From Bacteroidales bacterium (GTDB lineage: Bacteria; Bacteroidota; Bacteroidia; Bacteroidales; Muribaculaceae), in assembly GCA_020859845.1 (NCBI GenBank), contig JAJBVL010000010.1, positions 1-44,555 on the forward strand: DNA of 44,555 nt. The letters run 5' to 3'. A model generated the notes under the pieces. The model had not been told where the DNA came from. It searched no databases and saw nothing but the letters and a program-made list of their open reading frames with translations. The translations under genes and the position numbers were made by a program. Shown in pieces: positions 24,171-32,113 of the stretch (position 1 is its first letter; each line of letters begins with the position of its first letter).

Positions 24171-24250
24171 TGAAGAGACCTAATCCGGGGTCTCTTCAGC
24201 TGCAGACGAGAATTGCTACCCTTCATATATGGAGCGAAGCAATTTTTTTT
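24171..24250 (+). terminator. Double hairpin terminator of the small-peptide unit
   Basis: The first hairpin is a perfect 10-bp stem (24171-24180 with 24189-24198, GAAGAGACC core) without a T-run. The second pairs AATTGCT (24211-24217) with AGCAATT (24238-24244), with extra pairing inside, and runs into nine or more T. The next promoter begins three bases later. Confidence 0.75.
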
Positions 24251-24252
24251 TG

Positions 24253-24260
24253 TACCTTTG
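24253..24260 (+). promoter_or_regulatory. -7 element (TACCTTTG) of trxA
   Basis: Exact TAnnTTTG match directly after the terminator T-run, giving a leader of about 150 bases to the trxA ATG at 24417. Confidence 0.55.
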
Positions 24261-24364
24261 TCCCCGCCAATCCACAACAACGGCAAAGAACCAAAAAAAA
24301 CCAACAACCCCAAAACGGCAAAAAACCAAAAACTCAAAAACTCTAACCCCCCAGCAACCCCAAC

Positions 24365-24412
24365 AACTCTATAACTCTGTCACTCTATAACTCTATAACT
24401 CTATAACTCTAT
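24365..24412 (+). repeat. Six 8-base repeats (AACTCTAT type) in the trxA leader
   Basis: Units at 24365, 24373, 24381, 24389, 24397 and 24405; four are exactly AACTCTAT and two vary (AACTCTGT, CACTCTAT). They end five bases before the trxA ATG. The leader from about 24260 on is almost devoid of G. Confidence 0.85.
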
Positions 24413-24416
24413 AAAT

Positions 24417-24743
24417 ATGGCAAAAGAATTTACCGATGCCGACGTGCATCAGATTATCGAATCGGGACGTCCCGTAGTGATCGACTTTTGGGCCACTTGG
24501 TGTGGTCCCTGTGTGGGCATGACCCCCATCGTCAACGAACTCGCTGAAGAATACGAGGGCCGCGTAGAGATAGGCAAGTATAACATCGAGGAGCAAAACG
24601 ACCTCGCTGCCGAGTATCGTATCATGTCGATCCCAGTGTTCCTCTTCTTCAAGGACGGCAAGCAGATACGCGACCTGCGCCTCGCTGGCTCACAGTCGAA
24701 GGCCACGCTCCAAGCCAACATCGAGAAGCTCCTGGCCCTCTAA
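24417..24743 (+). CDS. trxA: Thioredoxin
   Basis: 108 residues, full-length thioredoxin. The active site is WCGPC in FWATWCGPC at about residues 26-34, and the cis-proline is in SIPVFLFF. No signal peptide, so it is a cytosolic dithiol reductant for ribonucleotide reductase, peroxidases and others. The start is fixed by the family N-terminus (MAKEFTDADV). The Dabb-domain gene follows after 6 bases. The octamer repeat immediately upstream is unusual for a housekeeping gene. Confidence 0.96.
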   Translation: MAKEFTDADVHQIIESGRPVVIDFWATWCGPCVGMTPIVNELAEEYEGRVEIGKYNIEEQNDLAAEYRIMSIPVFLFFKDGKQIRDLRLAGSQSKATLQANIEKLLAL

Positions 24744-24749
24744 AAAATC

Positions 24750-25043
24750 ATGGTAAAGCATATCGTCTCTTTCAAGCTCAAGGGCACTCCCGCTGAGCGC
24801 CTTGAGGTGGCACAGCGATTTAAAGAGGCCTTGGAGGCTCTCCCTTCACAAATCGAGGTGCTCAAGGCTATCGAGGTGGGCATCAACCAGAATCCCGCCG
24901 AGGACTGGGACGTGGTGTTGACAGCCACTCTGCCAACGATGGCCGATGTAGCCACCTATGCCACCCATCCAGCCCATGTGGCAGCCGCTGGGCTGCTCGC
25001 CGGACATAAGGAGGCGCGTGCTTGCGTCGACTACCAGTTGTGA
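24750..25043 (+). CDS. Dabb (stress-responsive A/B barrel) domain protein
   Basis: 97 residues, a single Dabb domain (ferredoxin-like fold, usually dimeric). Family signature residues: MVKHIVSFKLK at the start, ALPSQIEVLKAIEVGIN in the middle, then TYATHPAHVAA near the end. Biochemical roles in the family vary and are often unknown. It sits 6 bases after trxA and overlaps the transporter start by four bases if that starts at the GTG at 25040, indicating one operon. Confidence 0.88.
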   Translation: MVKHIVSFKLKGTPAERLEVAQRFKEALEALPSQIEVLKAIEVGINQNPAEDWDVVLTATLPTMADVATYATHPAHVAAAGLLAGHKEARACVDYQL

Positions 25044-25969
25044 CCCCCAAGCTTTATCCTTCATCGATAGGCTATAGAGCCGTGGGCCATCTGGCTTGCT
25101 TCGCGGCTTACGCTATTTTTGGCTTCAACATAGTGGTGTGTAAGAGTCTTACATCGAGCCACTTGTTGGAGCCTCTTACTATCTACGCCCTGCGCTCGCT
25201 CGGCGCGGGCGCTATCTTCTGGCTCCTAAGCCTCTTCTTACCCTATGAGAGAGTGGCGTGGAGCGATCTCTGGAAGATAGCCGTGGCGGCCTTCCTGGGA
25301 TTTTTCCTCACCCAGCTATCATTCTTGATGGCTATCCCCGACATCACGCCCATGGACTGCTCCATCATGGGCTCTCTGAGTCCTATCTACACGATGTTTA
25401 TAGCCGCGATAGCCGTCAAGGAGCCCATCACGCTCAAGAAGGCCGGGGGCGTGTTGCTCAGTTTCTTGGGCATCCTCTACCTCATCTTGACTAGCATCAA
25501 TCCTCAGGGTGGAGAGGTGGTCACCAAGCCCGCTGGCCTACTGCTCATGGTGGTCAATAGCCTTAGCTTTGCCCTTTATCTGGGCATCTTCAGGCCGTTG
25601 ATCAATCGCTACTCGGTGGTGACCTTCATGAAGTGGATATTCTTCTTTGCCATAGTGATGGTGTTGCCGCTCACCGCCTCCGACATCCTTGCTATCTCCT
25701 GGAGCGAGATGCCTTCAAGCTACCTATGGCAGCTATCCTATCTCATCATCTTCGCCACATTCATCGCCTACTTTCTTATCCCCCTGGGCCAAAAGCGCAT
25801 TCGCCCTACCCTCGTGAGTCTTTATAGCTACTTACAGCCCATCATAGCCATTGCCATCAGCATCTGGATAGGGATGGATCGCTTGACGGTGGCCAAGGTG
25901 ATAGCCGCTCTGACGGTGGTGGCAGGCGTGGCCATCGTCACCCGTAGCCGACGAGCCGGCAGCAACTAA
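25040..25969 (+). CDS. EamA/DMT-superfamily transporter
   Basis: About 309 residues, ten predicted membrane helices in two EamA repeats (first about 15-140, second about 160-300). No ATG precedes the first helix. The GTG at 25040 overlaps the preceding stop as GTGA, the usual arrangement for coupled translation; a TTG at 25022 is the alternative. Motifs such as ALRSLGAGAIFWLL, the helix-4 region MDCSIMGSLSPIYTMFIA and AVKEPITLKKAGGVLLSFLGI are characteristic of the family. EamA proteins export amino acids or metabolites; the substrate cannot be told from sequence. Confidence 0.9.
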   Translation: MTPKLYPSSIGYRAVGHLACFAAYAIFGFNIVVCKSLTSSHLLEPLTIYALRSLGAGAIFWLLSLFLPYERVAWSDLWKIAVAAFLGFFLTQLSFLMAIPDITPMDCSIMGSLSPIYTMFIAAIAVKEPITLKKAGGVLLSFLGILYLILTSINPQGGEVVTKPAGLLLMVVNSLSFALYLGIFRPLINRYSVVTFMKWIFFFAIVMVLPLTASDILAISWSEMPSSYLWQLSYLIIFATFIAYFLIPLGQKRIRPTLVSLYSYLQPIIAIAISIWIGMDRLTVAKVIAALTVVAGVAIVTRSRRAGSN

Positions 25970-26066
25970 CAAGGCTCTCTCATCGTTATAACCCTAGAGG
26001 CATCCTCCCCCCTATCTCTTTATTCCATTATTTCCAAAAATCAAAAAAAGCTAAACGTCACTCACT

Positions 26067-26957
26067 ATGCGTCTTGACAATCGTCGCTCCAGTCAGAATA
26101 TCGACGACCGTCGCCGGTCGTCGCTCTCCGGCCGCACCGTTGGCATCGGAGGGGGTGTTGTAGGTCTTATCGTCGTGGCTCTCCTCACTTGGCTTAGCGG
26201 AGGAGATGTAGGCGACGTGATCAACAACGTTGTAGGCCAAGCCACTAATGGCCAGTATGTCACCTCATCATCTTCATTATCCACCTACGAGCCTTCGGCC
26301 GAGGAAGAACAGCTCGCTCAGTTTACCTCCAAGATCCTGGCTGGCACCGAGGACGTATGGACGCGCGAATTTCAGCGTCAGGGCTGGGGCGAGTATGTCT
26401 GCCCTAAGCTGGTGCTCTTCCATGGAGCTATACAGAGTGGTTGTGGCAACGCCACCTCGCAGACGGGCCCCTTCTACTGCTCGGCCGACCAGACGGTATA
26501 TATCGACCTCGACTTCTTTGAGACAATGCAAGAACAGATTGGCGCCTCGGGCGACTTCGCCTATGCTTATGTCATAGCCCACGAGGTGGGCCATCACGTG
26601 CAATACCTGCTGGGCACCCTCGACCAAGCCCACCAACTGATGGCCAAGCTACCTGAGACACAAGCCAACCAGATAAGCGTGCGTCTGGAACTACAGGCCG
26701 ACTTCTATGCCGGAGTGTGGGCCTATCAAGACAATGAGATGTTTGGCTCGCTCGAAGAGGGCGACGTTGAGAAAGCTATCAACGCTGCCTCTAAGATTGG
26801 CGACGACTATCTACAAAAGAAGGCTTATGGCCGCGAGATGCCCGATTCGTTCAACCACGGGCGCTCTTCGCAGCGAGTAAAGTGGCTCTCCAAGGGCTTG
26901 CAGACGGGCGACCCGCTGCAGGGCGACACCTTCTCTCCGGCCTATTCCGCCCTTTAG
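26067..26957 (+). CDS. YpfJ/KPN_02809-family neutral zinc metallopeptidase
   Basis: 296 residues. The N-terminus is Arg/Asp-rich (RRSSQNIDDRR), followed by one membrane helix (about 28-45) and a periplasmic domain. The zinc-binding motif is HEVGHH near residue 172, preceded by YCSADQTVYIDLDFF, and a later LELQADFYAGVWA supplies the third-ligand region: all hallmarks of the family. Orthologues are common but physiologically uncharacterized. It converges with pcrA; stop codons are 20 bases apart. Confidence 0.93.
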   Translation: MRLDNRRSSQNIDDRRRSSLSGRTVGIGGGVVGLIVVALLTWLSGGDVGDVINNVVGQATNGQYVTSSSSLSTYEPSAEEEQLAQFTSKILAGTEDVWTREFQRQGWGEYVCPKLVLFHGAIQSGCGNATSQTGPFYCSADQTVYIDLDFFETMQEQIGASGDFAYAYVIAHEVGHHVQYLLGTLDQAHQLMAKLPETQANQISVRLELQADFYAGVWAYQDNEMFGSLEEGDVEKAINAASKIGDDYLQKKAYGREMPDSFNHGRSSQRVKWLSKGLQTGDPLQGDTFSPAYSAL

Positions 26958-26963
26958 GAGCGC

Positions 26964-26989
26964 TATCGTCTACGCTCTATGAGACGATA
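26964..26989. terminator. Possible shared terminator hairpin between the metallopeptidase gene and pcrA
   Basis: TATCGTCT (26964-26971) pairs with AGACGATA (26982-26989) around a 10-base loop; the pcrA stop lies in the loop. There is no strong T-run, so its activity is uncertain. Confidence 0.4.
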
Positions 26990-29277
26990 TTAAACTTGGC
27001 AAACTTCAAGAGCAACTTCTTCACACCACAGCTCTCGAAACTCACCACTATTGCATCACCGTTGCTATCATCGAGGCTCTCTATAGTGCCTTTGCCAAAT
27101 CTCACATGCTCTATCACCATCCCCTCCTGCAGCTCCTTGATGCTATGGAGGCCAGGAAGGCCTGTGGCCGTGGACGATGACGATGCTGACGGGGGTGCCG
27201 ATGGCTGAGGAGCGGCGCCCGACGATGGCTTACCCATCGAGGGAAAGGCTGAGGCTGAGCCTTTGGTGGACCAGCGCGTCGGAGAGCTATGAAATGAGGA
27301 TTTGTAGTTGGCAGCCGGATTGATGCCACCACCCCCACCACCATCGCTCGACGATGAGGAGAGGAGCAGATAGCGCCCATCAATGTCGCGCAGAAAGCGC
27401 GAGGGCTGACACAAAGCCGTCATGCCGTTGCGAAAACGCGACTTGGCATAAGTCATCATGCAAAACTTGCGAGCGCGTGTCAAGGCCACGTAGAGCAGAC
27501 GGCGCTCCTCTTCGATCTCGCTCATGGAGCCGCTGCTCATGGCCGAGGGAAAGAGGTCTTCCTCCACACCCACAATGATGACGTTGTTAAACTCCAGCCC
27601 TTTGGCGGCATGGACCGTCATGAGCGTCACGCGCTCGTCGCTGCCGTCGTCGCTATCTTGATCCGTAGCGAGCGACACCTCGCCGAGAAAGTCGACCAAG
27701 CTCGTAGGGCGTCCTTCGCCCTCCTCCTGACGCTCCTCCACCATCTCGCGCACACCATTGATAAGCTCCTCAACGTTTTCGCGCTTGGCGATGCTCTCAG
27801 GTGTGCGGTCGCTTATGAACATTGCCAGCAGACCCGTCTTGCTGATAATCTCGCGTGTCACCTCCAAGGCATCCTTCCCTTGCTGGTGCATCCTTATAAA
27901 TCCCTCCATCATCATCCTGAAAGCATCGAGCTTCTTGACCGTGGCCCCACTCACCCCCGGATTATAATAAGCCAGATTGGAGAGGATCTCCCAGATGCTC
28001 ACCTTCTCCTCCACGGCGCGTTTCATAAGGCGATTGAGCGTGGTCTCGCCGATGCCACGCGTGGGATAGTTGATGATGCGTCTCAGCGCTTCGTCATCGT
28101 TGGGGTTGACCGTAAGGCGCATATAGGCGATAGCGTCCTTCACCTCCTTGCGCTGGTAGAACGATAGACCTCCATAGATACGATAGGGGATATTGCGCTT
28201 GCGCAGCGTCTCCTCCAAGAGACGGCTCTGAGCATTGGTGCGATACAGGATGGCAAACTCCTCATAGCTGTCGCGACACGTCATTTTCACCTCCGAGATG
28301 GTATTGGCCACCTGGAAGGCCTCGTCGTAGTCGCTAAAGGTCTGCACCACCTTCACTCGCTTGCCCTCTTCGTTGCGCGAGAAGACATGCTTGCGTATCT
28401 GCTCCTGATTTTTCTCGATGAGCGAGTTGGCAGCGTTGATGATGTTTTGTGTTGAGCGGTAGTTTTGCTCCAGCTTAAAGATAGCGAGCCGCGGGTATCC
28501 ATTCTTGAGATTGAGGATATTGCGTATGTTGGCGCCGCGAAAGGAGTAGATGCTCTGGGCATCGTCGCCTACCACACAGAGTTGCTCGTTCTGCCGCGTC
28601 AGTTGCGACACGATGACGTGTTGGGCATAATTGGTGTCCTGATACTCATCCACCAGCACGTAGCGAAAATATTCCTGATAGTGGTGGAGGATATCGGGGT
28701 TGTCGCGCAGCAGGAGGTTGGTATAGTAAAGCAGGTCGTCAAAGTCCATAGCTCCGGCAGCAAAGCAGCGGTCGCGATAGCGCTGATAGATGGCATAAAG
28801 CAACGGGCGGCGTGCGCGCTTGTCAGCCTCCATGATATCCGCTGACTGAGCATACTCCGTGGGCGAGATGAGGGCGTTTTTAGCTGCCGAGATAGCGCCC
28901 ATCACGGTGGATGGTTTGTATATCTTATCATCGAGATCCATCTCCTTGATGATGAGCTTTATGAGGCTCTTGCTGTCGGCTGTGTCGTAGATGGTAAAGC
29001 TGGGCTTAAACCCCAGCCGATCGGCATGGGAGCGCAGGAGGCGGGCAAAGATGCTGTGGAAGGTGCCCATCCACAGGCGGCTCGACGTCTTAGGTCCCAC
29101 CAGCTGCTCTATGCGCTCGCGCATCTCTCGCGCGGCCTTGTTGGTAAAGGTGAGGGCCAGTATGCGCCACGGCTCGTAGCCATGATGCAGCAGATGCACT
29201 ATCTTATAGGTCAAGACACGCGTCTTGCCCGAGCCAGCGCCGGCTATCACCAGTGCTGGCCCGTCGAGATACTCCAC
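26977..29277 (-). CDS. pcrA: UvrD/PcrA-type ATP-dependent 3'-5' DNA helicase
   Basis: At least 766 residues, superfamily 1A repair/replication helicase. Motif Ia/Walker A is AGAGSGKT near the N-terminus, motif II VDEYQDTNY near 210, QNYRS near 270, and late motifs TVHAAKGLEF and YVALTRAR. A Ser/Gly/Pro-rich linker (about 645-705) leads to the small C-terminal domain (EGMVIEHVRFGKGTIESLDD) of PcrA/UvrD. The only standard start before motif I is GTG at 29277, but the open frame continues upstream with YLDQLNEQQRAAV, the conserved helicase Q-motif. No ATG, GTG or TTG lies there: only CTG (29328) or ATT (29346, overlapping the folB stop). True N-terminus is probably one of these. Confidence 0.93.
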   Translation of the reverse strand: MEYLDGPALVIAGAGSGKTRVLTYKIVHLLHHGYEPWRILALTFTNKAAREMRERIEQLVGPKTSSRLWMGTFHSIFARLLRSHADRLGFKPSFTIYDTADSKSLIKLIIKEMDLDDKIYKPSTVMGAISAAKNALISPTEYAQSADIMEADKRARRPLLYAIYQRYRDRCFAAGAMDFDDLLYYTNLLLRDNPDILHHYQEYFRYVLVDEYQDTNYAQHVIVSQLTRQNEQLCVVGDDAQSIYSFRGANIRNILNLKNGYPRLAIFKLEQNYRSTQNIINAANSLIEKNQEQIRKHVFSRNEEGKRVKVVQTFSDYDEAFQVANTISEVKMTCRDSYEEFAILYRTNAQSRLLEETLRKRNIPYRIYGGLSFYQRKEVKDAIAYMRLTVNPNDDEALRRIINYPTRGIGETTLNRLMKRAVEEKVSIWEILSNLAYYNPGVSGATVKKLDAFRMMMEGFIRMHQQGKDALEVTREIISKTGLLAMFISDRTPESIAKRENVEELINGVREMVEERQEEGEGRPTSLVDFLGEVSLATDQDSDDGSDERVTLMTVHAAKGLEFNNVIIVGVEEDLFPSAMSSGSMSEIEEERRLLYVALTRARKFCMMTYAKSRFRNGMTALCQPSRFLRDIDGRYLLLSSSSSDGGGGGGINPAANYKSSFHSSPTRWSTKGSASAFPSMGKPSSGAAPQPSAPPSASSSSTATGLPGLHSIKELQEGMVIEHVRFGKGTIESLDDSNGDAIVVSFESCGVKKLLLKFAKFNIVS

Positions 29278-29341
29278 GGCGGCTCGCTGCTGCTCGTTGA
29301 GTTGGTCGAGATATGATGAAGTTTCCAGTGTTTTTGCGGTG

Positions 29342-29716
29342 TTAATGGATTGATTGTTGACGGCGCTTCACGAATAGGGTGGCTGACACCCCGGCAAGCT
29401 CAGCGCCACAGGGCGGACATAGCTTGGCCACTGCCACCTCCACCTCATCGACCAGTGGCTGGGTGTCGAGGATGCGTCGGCCTATGCGCCAAGCCACATG
29501 CTCGATGAGCTCCGAGGGGATGGCCATCTCCTCCTTCACCAGGGCTATCACGTCGGCATAGTTGACGGTCCCTGACAAGCTGTCGCCTTCGAGGGCCTCG
29601 CGCCCGGGGGTGAGGTAAAGGCGGAGTGTCACCTCAAAAGTGTTGCCCACGCGGCGCTCCTGCTCCAGAACGCCGTGGTGGGCAAATACTTTCAGACGGT
29701 CAATGGTGATAATCAT
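29342..29716 (-). CDS. folB: Dihydroneopterin aldolase
   Basis: 124 residues. It converts dihydroneopterin to hydroxymethyl-dihydropterin in folate synthesis. Family residues: the start ITIDRLKVFAHHGVLEQERRVGN, the Glu of SELIEHVAWRIG, and the late Lys in EVAVAKLCPP. It lies between rnr (6 bases upstream) and pcrA, in a compact leftward operon. Full length with intact active-site residues. Confidence 0.93.
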   Translation of the reverse strand: MIITIDRLKVFAHHGVLEQERRVGNTFEVTLRLYLTPGREALEGDSLSGTVNYADVIALVKEEMAIPSELIEHVAWRIGRRILDTQPLVDEVEVAVAKLCPPCGAELAGVSATLFVKRRQQSIH

Positions 29717-29722
29717 GCTCCC

Positions 29723-32002
29723 TTACCTACGGCGACGTCCTTTCGAGCCACGTGATTTCTGCTTCGAGCCACGGCTACGCGAATTGCGGCCGTTGGACGA
29801 GGAGCTCAGTGCTTGCTTCACGCTCATCGTCTTGCCCAGGTCGTCCTCGCCGAGACGCCCCTTGTCATCGATAAGGATGAAGTCGAGCTGCTTACGCTCA
29901 AGGTTGGCGCGTGCCACCTTCACCTTCACCTCGTCGCCCAGACGATAGCGCACGTTGTGGCGTCGGCCCACGAGGCAATAGTTTTTCTCATCAAAGTCGT
30001 AGTAGTCGTCGGCAAGGTCGCGCACGGGCACGAGGCCTTCACACATATTGGTGTTAAGCTCCACGTAGAGCCCCCACTCGGTGACGCCCGAGATGACGCC
30101 GTCATACACCTCGCCCATGTGGTCGCCCATATACTCCACCTGCTTATACTTAATGGAAGCGCGCTCGGCGTTGGCTGCCAGCTGCTCCATGTCGCTGGAG
30201 TGTTTACACTGCTCTTCGAGCTTGTCTACGTTGACACTGCGCCCCCCGGCCAGATAGCGATCGAGCAGACGGTGTACCATCATGTCGGGGTAGCGGCGTA
30301 TAGGCGACGTGAAGTGGGTATAGTAGTCAAAGGCCAAGCCATAGTGGCCTATGTTTTGGGTAGTATAGATAGCTTTTGCCATCGAGCGAATGGCCAGAGT
30401 GGAGAGGAAGTTTTCCTCGCCCTTGCCCTTGACGTCGGCAAGCATGCGGTTGATGCTCTTGTTGACGTCGCGGCTCGACCCCGTCTCCTTCACCTTGTAG
30501 CCAAACGTGCGGGCTATCTTGGAGAGGTCGGCCAGCTTGCCAGGATCGGGCATGTCGTGTACGCGGTAGACAAAGGCCTTGGCTTTCTTCTTCCCCTCGG
30601 GCTTGCCCACAAAGGTAGCCACCGTCCTATTGGCCAGAAGCATAAACTCCTCGATGAGCTTATTGGCGTCCTTCGACTCCTTGAAGTAGACCCCCACAGG
30701 GTGGCCGGTCTCATCGATGTCGAAGCGCACCTCAGCGCGGTCAAACTCCACAGAGCCATTGGCATAGCGCTCTTTGCGTAGGATTTTGGCCAGACGGTCG
30801 AGGGTCAGGATCTCGTCGGCATAGTCGCCTTGGCCTGTCTCTATTATCTCTTGGGCCTCCTCGTAGGCATAGCGCCGATTGCTCTTGATCACTGTGCGAG
30901 CTATCTTGGAGCTTAACACCTGAGCCTGGTCGTTCATCTCGAAGATACACGAGAAGGTGAGCTTCTCCTCATCGGGACGTAGCGAGCAGATGCCGTTGCT
31001 AAGATGCTCGGGCAGCATCGGCACTACCCTATCCACCAGATAGACCGACGTGGCTCGCTTCTGAGCCTCCTTGTCGATGATGGTGTCGGGGTGGACGTAG
31101 TGGGTCACGTCGGCGATATGCACGCCCACCTCATAGTTGCCGTTGGGCAACCGGCGTATCGAGAGGGCGTCGTCAAAGTCCTTGGCGTCCTTGGGGTCGA
31201 TGGTAAAGGTGGTGACGTCGCGCATATCTATACGCTTGGCCACTTCCTCGGGGGTGATGCCAGCGCCTATCTTGTTGGCGGCGGCCTCCACATTCTCGGG
31301 ATAGCGGTATGGGAGCCCAAACTCAGCCAAGATGGCATGCATCTCGGTGGTGTTCTCGCCCGTGAGGCCCAGAATATCTACCACCTCGCCCTTGGGATTC
31401 TTGGCGTCCTCAGGCCACGACGTTATCTTCACGATGGCCTTGTCGCCAGTCTTGCCTCCCTTGAGCTTGGCCTTGGGGATAAGGATGTCGGTGGCCAGGA
31501 ATTTGGAGTCGGTCACCAAGATGCCATATTGCTTCTCCACCTGCAGAGTGCCTATGAAGGTCTGCTCCTTAGGCTCTATTATCTCCACCACCTCGGCTTC
31601 GGGCTCTACGCCCTTGCGGCGTGCGGCAACGATGATCTTCACCTTGTCGCCGTTGAGGGCATGCATAGAGTTGCGCTCGGCCACAAAGATGTTTTCGCCA
31701 TCCTCGTCGGTGATCACGCTGTTCTTGCCGTTGGAGCGGCGCACGAAGACGCCCGTCGTCACGTTGCTACGCTGCGGCGACTTATACTTACCAGGCGACA
31801 CCTCTATAAGGTCGCCATCGAAGGCTAAGGCTGCCAAGGCGATTGCCACATTGCGCTGGCCTGCGGGAGTAGTGACACCTAAGGCAAATGCCACTTGCTT
31901 ATAGTTGAACGTATTGTTTTTCTGTTGGGCAACGTATTGCGCCACCTCTCGCTGGAGGTCTTTGGTCGGTGTCGAGCCCGAGGTTGTCTTTTTTGCAGCC
32001 AT
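29723..32002 (-). CDS. rnr: Ribonuclease R
   Basis: 759 residues, RNB-family 3'-5' exoribonuclease that degrades structured RNA. Domain order: N-terminal winged helix (about 15-70), cold-shock/OB domains (70-230), and the catalytic RNB domain, whose acidic metal-binding cluster is in DPKDAKDFDDALS near 275. A C-terminal S1 domain (about 640-725, GEVYDGVISGVTEWGLYVEL) follows, then a basic Ser/Arg/Lys tail (SRGSKQKSRGSKGRRRR). Length and domains are those of RNase R rather than RNase II. First gene of the rnr-folB-pcrA operon. A hairpin separates it from gyrB. Confidence 0.96.
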   Translation of the reverse strand: MAAKKTTSGSTPTKDLQREVAQYVAQQKNNTFNYKQVAFALGVTTPAGQRNVAIALAALAFDGDLIEVSPGKYKSPQRSNVTTGVFVRRSNGKNSVITDEDGENIFVAERNSMHALNGDKVKIIVAARRKGVEPEAEVVEIIEPKEQTFIGTLQVEKQYGILVTDSKFLATDILIPKAKLKGGKTGDKAIVKITSWPEDAKNPKGEVVDILGLTGENTTEMHAILAEFGLPYRYPENVEAAANKIGAGITPEEVAKRIDMRDVTTFTIDPKDAKDFDDALSIRRLPNGNYEVGVHIADVTHYVHPDTIIDKEAQKRATSVYLVDRVVPMLPEHLSNGICSLRPDEEKLTFSCIFEMNDQAQVLSSKIARTVIKSNRRYAYEEAQEIIETGQGDYADEILTLDRLAKILRKERYANGSVEFDRAEVRFDIDETGHPVGVYFKESKDANKLIEEFMLLANRTVATFVGKPEGKKKAKAFVYRVHDMPDPGKLADLSKIARTFGYKVKETGSSRDVNKSINRMLADVKGKGEENFLSTLAIRSMAKAIYTTQNIGHYGLAFDYYTHFTSPIRRYPDMMVHRLLDRYLAGGRSVNVDKLEEQCKHSSDMEQLAANAERASIKYKQVEYMGDHMGEVYDGVISGVTEWGLYVELNTNMCEGLVPVRDLADDYYDFDEKNYCLVGRRHNVRYRLGDEVKVKVARANLERKQLDFILIDDKGRLGEDDLGKTMSVKQALSSSSNGRNSRSRGSKQKSRGSKGRRRR

Positions 32003-32051
32003 GACGTTGAGGGGTATTGATAAGATAATTATATTTTATATACAACGCTTA

Positions 32052-32103
32052 AAGGCTCCATTTCTTTCAATCGCTAAGCCAGAATTGACAGAAATAGAGC
32101 CTT
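32052..32103 (-). terminator. Hairpin between gyrB and rnr
   Basis: Arms 32052-32071 and 32084-32103 match at 18 of 20 positions, loop 12 bases. It starts 11 bases after the gyrB stop. No strong T-run follows in the gyrB direction, so termination may be partial. Confidence 0.5.
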
Positions 32104-32113
32104 ATGGGATTAT

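Larger units (their letters stand above)
23735..24416. other. Intergenic region with a separate short transcription unit and trxA leader
   Basis: 682 bases without a conventional gene. It holds a promoter (23771-23802), a structured leader (23815-23858), two tiny frames (23888-24004, 24071-24136), two hairpins ending in a T-run (24171-24250), a second promoter (24253-24260), then a C/A/T-rich leader with an octamer repeat running into trxA. Confidence 0.75.
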
